From positions 2,590 through 8,881 of the forward strand of contig DEHO01000062.1 of NCBI GenBank assembly GCA_002351955.1: 6,292 bases of DNA, read 5' to 3'. The DNA comes from Flavobacteriales bacterium UBA2798 (GTDB lineage: Bacteria; Bacteroidota; Bacteroidia; Flavobacteriales_D; UBA2798). This document shows positions 1 through 5,796 of the stretch, in pieces. The translations under genes and the position numbers were made by a program. Under the pieces are notes generated by a model that saw only the letters and a program-made list of their open reading frames with translations, was not told the DNA's origin and made no database searches. Within the stretch, counting starts at the first letter, position 1, and each line of letters begins with the position of its first letter.

Positions 1-2
1 AT

Positions 3-638
3 TTTATGCCTGCATATGTTGGTACGCCTTACAATCAGGTTGTAACTGCCGTTGTACCTGCAGATACTTGTGCGCAGATATTGCCATTGCCTTTTCCATG
101 TACTACCCTTTCATTTGATTACATTGAAGTAACCAGCGTAACAGGTTTGCCAACAGGATTCACATTTACATGTGCACCCGCAAACTGTCAGTTTATGGGA
201 AATACAATAGATTGTGCCATAATTTCCGGAACAGCACAACCAGGACAAGAAGGTGTTTATCCTTTGGTGTTTAACCTCGATGCTTACGTGGGTGGTCTTG
301 GTGTTCCAAACAGTTTTACCTTGACCTATTACCGTATCGTTGTAAATCCGGCAGTGGGTACAATTGAACTTTCACAGGATGCCTTTGCGGTTTCTCAAAA
401 CCAACCAAATCCGTTTGATGAATCTACATTGATTGAACTTGAAACTTCCGTTTCTGGTCTTGTTCAATTTGAAGTGTTCAATCTGATCGGTCAGCCCGTT
501 CATACACGCACCGTTTCTGTACAGAAAGGTAAAAACCAGATTCGTTTCGAAGCAGGTGATCTTCCTGCAGGAACGTATATGTACAAAGTGTCCGACGGAA
601 AACGCAGCACCACAAAAAGAATGGTCGTAACGCGATAA
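3..638 (+). CDS. T9SS type A sorting domain-containing secreted protein, 3' part (5' end outside window)
   Basis: This is the C-terminal part of a protein secreted by the Bacteroidota type IX system. The frame is open from the left edge, and the first ATG (position 6) is followed by neither a signal peptide nor a normal N-terminus, so the gene starts upstream. Numbering from that Met, residues about 1-115 form a beta-rich, Ig-like module with five cysteines (22, 32, 56, 61, 70) and a GLPTGFTFTC segment typical of repeated extracellular modules in this phylum. Residues about 122-210 match the type A sorting domain: NQPNPF near 132-137, FEVFNLIGQPV near 155-165, LPAGTYMYKV near 186-195 and a basic end, KRMVVTR. 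In this family the domain directs passage through the outer membrane and is then cleaved off. The function of the whole protein cannot be told from this fragment. A strong terminator follows the TAA. Confidence 0.9.
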   Translation, partial: FMPAYVGTPYNQVVTAVVPADTCAQILPLPFPCTTLSFDYIEVTSVTGLPTGFTFTCAPANCQFMGNTIDCAIISGTAQPGQEGVYPLVFNLDAYVGGLGVPNSFTLTYYRIVVNPAVGTIELSQDAFAVSQNQPNPFDESTLIELETSVSGLVQFEVFNLIGQPVHTRTVSVQKGKNQIRFEAGDLPAGTYMYKVSDGKRSTTKRMVVTR

Positions 639-658
639 ATAATTTTAATCTCTTTTAG

Positions 659-691
659 AAACCGTCCCCTTAGTGGGACGGTTTTCATTTT
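659..691 (+). terminator. Rho-independent terminator after the T9SS cargo gene
   Basis: A perfect 10-bp stem pairs AAACCGTCCC (659-668) with GGGACGGTTT (675-684) around a 6-nt loop, CTTAGT. The T-rich tract TTTTCATTTT follows at 682-691. It starts 20 nt after the TAA of the upstream gene and is the clearest terminator in the window. The T tract runs directly into the rnz ATG at 692, so the hairpin occupies the space where an rnz leader would normally lie. The A/T flanks could let it work on the opposite strand too, but no minus-strand gene ends here. Confidence 0.88.
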
Positions 692-1612
692 ATGAAGTTT
701 GAAGTCACAATATTAGGTTCCGGTTCCTCAACACCATCGTTAAGGAGAAATCCTGCTTCACAATTGGTGAATGTACAGGAGAATTATTTTCTGGTTGATT
801 GCGGGGAAGGAACACAATTGCAGATGCGTCGGTTCAAGATCAAGTTTCAACGCATCGATCATATTTTTATCTCACACCTGCACGGCGATCATTATTTGGG
901 ACTGATCGGATTATTGCAAAGCATGCACTTGTTGGGACGAAAAAAAGAGGTTCATATTTATGGTCACCCCGATCTCAAAACGATGATCGATCTCCATATG
1001 AAAATCTCATCCACCCGACTTACTTACCCATTGGAGTTTCATGCATTAAACTATGATGCTCCCGAAATAATTTATTCGAATAAAGTGGTTGAAGTATCTA
1101 CGGTGATTCTAAGGCATAGAATTCCTACCTGTGGATTTATATTCAGGGAAAAACCCAAATTGCTTCCATTGAGTTCTGAGAAAATCAGAAAGCATAAAAT
1201 CCCTGTATTTGCTTTGCCCGCAATTAAAGAGGGCGCAGATTATACTACGGAAAATGGAACAGTCATTCCCAATCATGAATTAACATTGCCCCGACCACCA
1301 TCGCCTTCATATGCCTATTGTTCGGATACTATATTCACCGAAAAAATTGTGGAGAGTATTCAGGGAGTGGATGTCCTTTTTCATGAAAGCACTTTCACCA
1401 AAGAATTGGAAGACCGGGCAAAGGAAACTTATCATTCAACCGCCGCTCAGGCAGCTACTATTGCACAAAAAGCAAAAGTCGACAGATTGGTGCTCGGGCA
1501 TTTTTCTGTGCGGTATAACGATCTGGAACCATTTCTGGAAGAAGCCCGAGAGCATTTTAAAAATGTTCAACTGGCCACTGATGGAATTACCATCAATGTG
1601 TATCCGCAGTAA
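692..1612 (+). CDS. rnz: Ribonuclease Z (tRNA 3'-processing endonuclease)
   Basis: RNase Z cuts the 3' trailer from tRNA precursors so CCA can be added or exposed; it acts in the cytoplasm as a zinc-dependent dimer. The 306-residue protein has the length of the short (ELAC1/bacterial) form and carries the full metallo-beta-lactamase set. These are the SHLHGDH motif (H62, H64, D66, H67), H142 in RHRIPTCGF, D212 in CSDT, the HEST motif at 231-234, H248 in YHST, and H270 in LGHFSVRY. They align by position with the known metal ligands and catalytic residues of Bacillus RNase Z. Residues about 151-205 fit the flexible arm that grips tRNA. The N-terminus (VTILGSGSSTP) is canonical, which supports the ATG at 692 despite the absent Shine-Dalgarno and the terminator just upstream. 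Its promoter is unclear: TAATTTTA at 640-647 is one base off TAnnTTTG. Its stop touches that of fmt. Confidence 0.96.
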   Translation: MKFEVTILGSGSSTPSLRRNPASQLVNVQENYFLVDCGEGTQLQMRRFKIKFQRIDHIFISHLHGDHYLGLIGLLQSMHLLGRKKEVHIYGHPDLKTMIDLHMKISSTRLTYPLEFHALNYDAPEIIYSNKVVEVSTVILRHRIPTCGFIFREKPKLLPLSSEKIRKHKIPVFALPAIKEGADYTTENGTVIPNHELTLPRPPSPSYAYCSDTIFTEKIVESIQGVDVLFHESTFTKELEDRAKETYHSTAAQAATIAQKAKVDRLVLGHFSVRYNDLEPFLEEAREHFKNVQLATDGITINVYPQ

Positions 1613-1615
1613 TTA
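1610..1615. other. Back-to-back stop codons of rnz and fmt
   Basis: The hexamer TAATTA is its own reverse complement. Its left half is the rnz stop TAA (+) and its right half is the fmt stop TAA (-), so the two convergent genes meet with zero spacing. I see no strong bidirectional terminator across the junction; the best nearby dyad, TCTGA...TCAGA at about 1632-1656, is short with a wide loop. Transcripts from each side probably end inside, or antisense to, the other gene. Confidence 0.9.
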
Positions 1616-2563
1616 AAGCATCCGCGCATCCTCTGAAAGTTTTGTTCCTCTCAGAAATTCTTCAATACCCATTCTTTTTTTACCCGCCTGTTGAATATCG
1701 GTAAGCAGCAGACTTCCATCATTTGTCACTACTTCAAGAAAGGTCTTTCCGTCGGTATGGATGGATCCGGGTTTGCCGGTTGAATTTCCTTTGCGGCTGG
1801 CAAATATTTTTACGAGGGTTTCTTCTTTTCCACTTTGAACGAGTGTGGTAAATGCTGCCGGGTATGGCGACATTCCCCGAATAAGATTGAAAATGCTGTC
1901 CGTTTTTTTTGTCCAGTCTATTTTACAATCCTCCCGGAAAATTTTAGTAGCAACAGGAAAATTCTTCGTTCCCACCGACATCTCTTCCTGTGGAATGGAA
2001 TGTGCGGTTCCGGATTCAATTGCTTTAACCGTTTCAACCAGTAATTCTGCGCCAACTAACATCAGTTTGTCGTGCAATTCTCCTGCTGTTTCATTTTCCC
2101 CAATACTCACTTTACGTTGCGCAATTACATTTCCGGTGTCAATTTCTTCGCGTATAAAAAAGGTGCTAACTCCTGTTTCTTTTTCTCCATTGATCACCGC
2201 CCAATTGATGGGTGCTGCTCCTCTGTAATTCGGTAAAAGCGATGCATGCAGGTTGATTGTTCCCTTAATAGGCATCTTCCAGACTACATCCGGCAACATT
2301 CTGAATGCGACAACAACAAAAAGATCGGCCTTATAATTTTTCAGTGTGTTTAGAAATTCCGGATCGCGTAATTTTTCCGGTTGTAAAACGGGAATGTTGT
2401 TTTCGGTAGCATACACTTTTACAGCTGAAGGACTAAGCTTCTGACCTCGTCCCGCCGGTTTATCTGTTGCGGTTACAACTGCACAGATTTCATTGCCTGC
2501 TTTTCGCAAAGCATCCAGTCCGGCAACAGCAAATTCGGGGGTGCCCATGTAAACTATTTTCAT
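1613..2563 (-). CDS. fmt: Methionyl-tRNA formyltransferase
   Basis: Fmt transfers a formyl group from 10-formyltetrahydrofolate to Met on initiator tRNA, allowing bacterial translation initiation. At 316 residues it has the usual length. The N-terminus MKIVYMGTPEFAV is the family signature. The catalytic core is NLHASLLPNYRGAAPINWA, starting at residue 104 and giving N104 and H106, with the catalytic Asp D142 in IDTGNV; these correspond to N108, H110 and D146 in E. coli. The linker (ATKI....KIDW, about 205-217) and the C-terminal OB-fold tRNA-binding domain (MSPYPAAF at 231-238, KPGSI, then the GKKRM end) are intact. It is the third gene of a minus-strand operon, starting 5 nt after the transporter stop, so translational coupling is likely. 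No Shine-Dalgarno is visible. A run of eight A residues (on its coding strand) spans codons 218-221. Confidence 0.97.
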   Translation of the reverse strand: MKIVYMGTPEFAVAGLDALRKAGNEICAVVTATDKPAGRGQKLSPSAVKVYATENNIPVLQPEKLRDPEFLNTLKNYKADLFVVVAFRMLPDVVWKMPIKGTINLHASLLPNYRGAAPINWAVINGEKETGVSTFFIREEIDTGNVIAQRKVSIGENETAGELHDKLMLVGAELLVETVKAIESGTAHSIPQEEMSVGTKNFPVATKIFREDCKIDWTKKTDSIFNLIRGMSPYPAAFTTLVQSGKEETLVKIFASRKGNSTGKPGSIHTDGKTFLEVVTNDGSLLLTDIQQAGKKRMGIEEFLRGTKLSEDARML

Positions 2564-2568
2564 ACACG

Positions 2569-3909
2569 TCAGATTTTAATGTCTTTCCATTTCCCTTTTC
2601 GTATATAGACCAGGCAGGCAAAAAACATCAGCAGAAAATAAACATACTCAAGACACCACACATAAACGATAGGCTGTGGGAATTTTACTGTCAACAACCA
2701 TGCACCAAACAGATAAATGGCAATGGAGAACAATTCGATGCGGAAAGCAGTTTGTGTTGCACCGGCACCGGCGATGAGTGCGTTTAGTGGGGAAGATGCA
2801 GCTAACAGAAACATCGCACCGGTTACAATTTGTAATGTATTTGCTGTGGTGTCCAGAATTTCAGGATTCGTTGAAATAAATGGAACTGCCAGATGAGGAA
2901 AAAATAAATTCGGGAATGTGAAGAGTACGGTCGCAATAAGATTCAAAAAGATAATGCGTTTTACAGTGGGTACCACTTCATTTGTTTTTCCTTCTGCAAT
3001 GAGATGCGATACGAATGTTCGCGTTGCAGAGCCTAATCCCAATACCGGAATCAATGCGATAAGGTAAAAAATGCGAATGACCTGCGATACTTCAAGATTG
3101 GCAGGACCCAATTGCTCGATGAAAAAGAAAAAAATGGTCCATGTCCCCATCGAAACGATTCCTTGCAGCATCAAGGGAAAAGAAAGTCGCATCAGTTCCA
3201 ATGAATCTGATGTATTGAAGCGCATATTTCCAAACGGAGAATAAGGTTTCGATTCTTTATCGATCAGCATATAAATGACCACAAACAAAAGCGCTGCAGC
3301 TTCAGCTATTACTGTTGCAATTGCAGCTCCCTGTAATCCGAGTTCAGGAAAACCGTAATTCCCGAAAATGAGTAAATAATCAAGCAGAATATTCAGCAAG
3401 GCAGTAATAACAGTAGAGTACATGATGATCCTCGTTCTGGCTACTCCTGTGTAGAATCCCTGAAACGCCATGGCCGGTAATGCAAAAAAGAATCCCCATG
3501 ATCGGATATCCAGAAACTCCTGCATTTTTATTCCTGTTTCAGCATCTTTTACAATAGCAGGTAAGAATTTATGTGAACCCACAAGCAGAAGTATCGTAAA
3601 CAATACGCTTAATCCGCAAAGAATCAATAAAGATTGTCTGAATACATTTCCTGCTTCTTTTAGTTTTAACTCTCCATCTCTGCGCGCAATCAATACCTGT
3701 GCGCCGTTGGAAATGCCCATTGCAAACATGGTGAGCGTTACATACAGCATTCCTGCATTTCCGGATGCATTAAAATCAAGCGAACCAATCCTGTTTAAAA
3801 ATGCGCTGTCGGTTATCAGCATGGTGAATTGCACAAACACACCAACCATAATGGGTGATGCTACCGCAAGGATGCGACCGTAACTGAGTGGTGCGTTTAA
3901 CTGGTTCAT
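2569..3909 (-). CDS. MATE family efflux transporter (NorM/DinF-like)
   Basis: This is a multidrug and toxic-compound extrusion transporter, an inner-membrane antiporter that uses a Na+ or H+ gradient to export cationic or other small molecules. The 446-residue protein is of normal family length and strongly hydrophobic, with about 12 membrane segments in two six-helix halves. The first half opens with SPIMVGVFVQFTMLITDSAFL near 18-38, a typical MATE helix 1 with an Asp at 34. GFYTGVARTR lies near 151-160. NILLDYLLIFGNYGFPELG, followed by LQGAAIAT (residues about 173-199), is a hallmark segment. The second half starts near 242 with LSFPLMLQGIVSMGT. The substrate cannot be predicted. Its ATG overlaps the upstream methyltransferase stop as ATGA, and its own stop is 5 nt before fmt, so it is the middle gene of a coupled operon. 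No Shine-Dalgarno precedes the start; a hairpin-forming inverted repeat does. Confidence 0.94.
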   Translation of the reverse strand: MNQLNAPLSYGRILAVASPIMVGVFVQFTMLITDSAFLNRIGSLDFNASGNAGMLYVTLTMFAMGISNGAQVLIARRDGELKLKEAGNVFRQSLLILCGLSVLFTILLLVGSHKFLPAIVKDAETGIKMQEFLDIRSWGFFFALPAMAFQGFYTGVARTRIIMYSTVITALLNILLDYLLIFGNYGFPELGLQGAAIATVIAEAAALLFVVIYMLIDKESKPYSPFGNMRFNTSDSLELMRLSFPLMLQGIVSMGTWTIFFFFIEQLGPANLEVSQVIRIFYLIALIPVLGLGSATRTFVSHLIAEGKTNEVVPTVKRIIFLNLIATVLFTFPNLFFPHLAVPFISTNPEILDTTANTLQIVTGAMFLLAASSPLNALIAGAGATQTAFRIELFSIAIYLFGAWLLTVKFPQPIVYVWCLEYVYFLLMFFACLVYIRKGKWKDIKI

Positions 3910-5078
3910 TCTATATAAAGGACAAGTCCTTTCAGGTATTCGCCTTCGGGATGAAAAATACTAACGGGATGGTCGGCGGGTTGATGCAAACGATGCAGTA
4001 TGCGCACATTTCTTTTTGCATTGGCTGAAGCTGAAAATACCGCTCCGGTAAATAACTCCATACTGATAACCTGTGAACAGGAAAAGGTAAATAGCAATCC
4101 TCCGGGTTTAATCTGACGAATGGCTTCTTCATTCAGCCTTCTGTATCCTTGTATTGCATTGTGTTTTGCACTTAAGTGTTTTGCAAATGCAGGAGGATCC
4201 AAAACAATAATGTCATAATCGTTTTCAATGTTGCGGATATAGGGAATCGCATCTGCAACAATACTCTTATGCTTATCAGCGTGTGCGGTAAGGGCAATAT
4301 TTTTATCGGTTAACTCAATTGCTTTTTTTGAAGAATCAAGCGAATGCACTTCCCGTGCACCTTCATTGAGTGCATACACCGAAAACCCACCGGAGTAACA
4401 AAAGGTATTCAGGATTTTTTTCCCTTTCGCATACGATCCCAGTAATTTTCTGTTCTCGCGCTGGTCGATGAAAAAACCGGTTTTTTGTCCGCTCTCCCAA
4501 TCTACCACAAAACGGTGACCGTATTCCATCACTTCAGTACTTCCTGCAGCATCTCCATACAAAGAAAGCGATGTGCCTTCCGTATGGGTTTTGGGAAGTG
4601 TTTCTGTGCTCTTATCGTAAATTCCTTTGAGCGAATTGCCAACTACAGCTTTCAACGCTTCAACAATCTCACTGCGTTGTTTGTACATGCCAATCGAATG
4701 ACATTGAACAATGCAATAGCCGGCATAATAATCGATCACCAGTCCGGGTAAGCCATCTCCTTCGCCGTGTATCAGTCGGAACACGTTGGTGTTTTCCGGA
4801 CAAACAGCATTACGCATATTCCATGCTGCTGCAATTTTAGCTTTCCAGAAACCGCCATCAGGACGTGTTTCCCCGAATTGCAACATTCGTATGCTGATGC
4901 TTCCGGTTTGGAAATGTCCATACCCCAACGTTTTACCTGAGCGATCGCAGACCATTACCATTTCGCCTTCTTCCGGTTGACCGTCAATACGGTGAATGGC
5001 GCCGGAGAACACCCATGGATGAAAGCGTTCCAGTGATTTTTCCTTGCCGGGTTTGAGCTGTATGATGGAATTTGTCAT
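3906..5078 (-). CDS. rlmI: RlmI-like 23S rRNA (cytosine-C5) methyltransferase with PUA domain
   Basis: This class I SAM-dependent RNA methyltransferase belongs to the RlmI/YccW family; E. coli RlmI makes m5C1962 in 23S rRNA. The 390 residues match the family length. An N-terminal PUA-like RNA-binding domain (about 5-75) opens with LKPGKEKSLERFHPWVFSGAI. A central linker holds HGEGDGLPGLVIDYY (104-118) and SGQKTGFFIDQRENR (196-210). The Rossmann-fold domain has the SAM-binding segment LNTFCYSGGFSVYAL (223-237), the acidic SLDSS (246-250), the LDPPAF motif (293-298) and TFSCS with the likely catalytic C334. The ending DHPVSIFHPEGEYLKGLVL is a family hallmark. It is the first gene of the minus-strand operon and its stop overlaps the transporter start. 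A TAnnTTTG promoter box sits 8 nt before the ATG. The family is certain; the exact target base in this phylum is inferred from E. coli. Confidence 0.93.
   Translation of the reverse strand: MTNSIIQLKPGKEKSLERFHPWVFSGAIHRIDGQPEEGEMVMVCDRSGKTLGYGHFQTGSISIRMLQFGETRPDGGFWKAKIAAAWNMRNAVCPENTNVFRLIHGEGDGLPGLVIDYYAGYCIVQCHSIGMYKQRSEIVEALKAVVGNSLKGIYDKSTETLPKTHTEGTSLSLYGDAAGSTEVMEYGHRFVVDWESGQKTGFFIDQRENRKLLGSYAKGKKILNTFCYSGGFSVYALNEGAREVHSLDSSKKAIELTDKNIALTAHADKHKSIVADAIPYIRNIENDYDIIVLDPPAFAKHLSAKHNAIQGYRRLNEEAIRQIKPGGLLFTFSCSQVISMELFTGAVFSASANAKRNVRILHRLHQPADHPVSIFHPEGEYLKGLVLYIE
3917..3932. repeat. Perfect inverted repeat before the MATE transporter start
   Basis: On the minus strand this reads AAAGGACTTGTCCTTT: 7-bp arms around TT. 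As RNA it can fold into a hairpin with a C(UU)G tetraloop-like cap. It lies inside the last codons of rlmI (K-G-L-V-L) and ends 7 nt before the transporter ATG at 3909. It could affect coupling between the two genes. The K-G-L-x-L peptide is conserved in the family, so the symmetry may be a by-product of codon choice. The structure is seen; any role is inferred. Confidence 0.4.
4471..4486. repeat. Perfect 16-bp palindrome inside rlmI
   Basis: AAAAAACCGGTTTTTT is fully self-complementary. It encodes the conserved Q-K-T-G-F-F stretch of the methyltransferase, so the protein motif plus A/T-rich codon choice probably explains it. The paired A6 and T6 runs are potential slippage sites. No regulatory role is evident. 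Confidence 0.35.
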
Positions 5079-5086
5079 TTGGAGTG

Positions 5087-5094
5087 CAAAGCTA
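5087..5094 (-). promoter_or_regulatory. Bacteroidota -7 promoter box for the rlmI-MATE-fmt operon
   Basis: The minus strand reads TAGCTTTG, an exact match to the -7 consensus TAnnTTTG used by the primary sigma factor in Bacteroidota. Exactly 8 nt separate it from the rlmI ATG (5078), so transcription would start almost at the start codon. A clear -33 TTG/TTTG is not visible at the usual 19-21 bp upstream. The site is supported by its position before the first gene of the operon in a divergent gap. Confidence 0.6.
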
Positions 5095-5139
5095 CATAAA
5101 TGCTTGATAAGCTGTTTTTCGATTTAGGCATGGATTTGG

Positions 5140-5147
5140 TATGTTTG
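5140..5147 (+). promoter_or_regulatory. Bacteroidota -7 promoter box for the lipoprotein-DinB operon
   Basis: TATGTTTG matches TAnnTTTG exactly and ends 8 nt before the ATG at 5156. The T-rich stretch TGTTTTTC (5113-5120), 19 bp upstream, is a weak -33 candidate. The box contains the more upstream in-frame ATG (5141). If it is the promoter, that ATG is not in the mRNA, which supports 5156 as the true start. Confidence 0.6.
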
Positions 5148-5155
5148 CATCCCCT

Positions 5156-5791
5156 ATGAAACTGCTTGCTATCAGGGTTCTGCCTTTTTTGGCTTTATTT
5201 TTCTTTTCATGCGGATCGGAATCTCCCGTTCCGGATGAAATTGTTTCGGATACACTCATTTCTCCTGAGTATGCAGATACCACCGTATCCGAAAATGAAA
5301 ATACAGAAACCCTTTCCAGTCGGCCGGATCCCGAAGAATTATTGGAATCCTTTATTTACTGTACCGAGAGTGCAGAGAATTCAATGACCTGTAAATACTT
5401 CATCGCAAAAGCCATTTGCATGTATTATGGCATAAACGATTTTGAATCCGATGAAGGGACCTACATTAATTTTGAGGAGATCTTACCCCGAATAAAATCC
5501 TCAGACAAGTGGTACCGTGCAGGTGATTCCTTTAATCAGGATGTTTTGGTAAAAGCACAGGATGCAGTTAATAATGGAAAAGCAGCACTTGCAATCAGCG
5601 AACAGGAGCAATACGGACACGTGGTGTTGATCTTGCCCGGTAAAACGGAAGCAGCTCCGGCCTGGAAAAATCTATCGGTGCCACAGGTAGCCAGTTTTTT
5701 TATGGTGCCCGGTATTCAACCGTTTGTGAATCGTTCAATGGCATTCGCATGGCGGGCTCCTGAGGGAATTGGTATTTATATCCGAAAATAA
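5156..5791 (+). CDS. Uncharacterised lipoprotein, possible papain-like (CHAP/NlpC-P60-like) cysteine domain
   Basis: No named family is recognised with certainty. From the ATG at 5156 the 211-residue protein begins MKLLAIRVLPFLALFFFSCG: a basic N-end, a hydrophobic core and a lipobox with C19, a classic lipoprotein signal. The in-frame ATG at 5141 would only add five residues before this signal and lies inside a promoter box, so it is rejected. Residues about 20-60 are an acidic, Ser/Thr-rich linker. The globular part (about 61-211) has C79 at the start of a helix (TCKYFIAKAICMYYGI), then AQDAVNNGKAALAI (134-147) and GHVVLILPG (154-162), ending in AFAW....GIGIYIR. A Cys on a helix followed by Gly-His-Val on a strand is the order seen in CHAP and NlpC/P60 peptidoglycan amidases, so C79 and H155 are a plausible catalytic pair. 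This is inference. C69 and C88 could instead be structural. It leads a two-gene operon. Confidence 0.85.
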   Translation: MKLLAIRVLPFLALFFFSCGSESPVPDEIVSDTLISPEYADTTVSENENTETLSSRPDPEELLESFIYCTESAENSMTCKYFIAKAICMYYGINDFESDEGTYINFEEILPRIKSSDKWYRAGDSFNQDVLVKAQDAVNNGKAALAISEQEQYGHVVLILPGKTEAAPAWKNLSVPQVASFFMVPGIQPFVNRSMAFAWRAPEGIGIYIRK

Positions 5792-5796
5792 TAATC

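Noticed and set aside
500..688. Minus-strand open frame of 62 codons
   Set aside because: It lies antisense to the T9SS sorting domain and runs through the terminator stem; its composition is not protein-like and it has no promoter or family resemblance.
1625..1660. Possible bidirectional terminator at the rnz-fmt junction
   Set aside because: Only a 5-bp TCTGA/TCAGA pairing with a long loop and no clean T tract could be found.
1835..2228. Plus-strand open frames antisense to fmt
   Set aside because: They shadow a full-length fmt with all catalytic motifs, and their translations are rich in Cys, Ser and Arg without any recognisable domain.
3121..3134. A5-G-A7 run in the MATE gene as a frameshift or pseudogene sign
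   Set aside because: It encodes a run of Phe in a membrane helix and the reading frame is intact on both sides.
3470..3883. Plus-strand open frame of 137 codons antisense to the MATE gene
   Set aside because: The opposite strand encodes a well-conserved transporter N-terminus. The antisense product looks like a reverse-complement shadow.
5141..5155. Upstream ATG as the lipoprotein start
   Set aside because: It would place MFASP before an already complete signal peptide, and it sits inside the TATGTTTG promoter box, so it is probably not transcribed.
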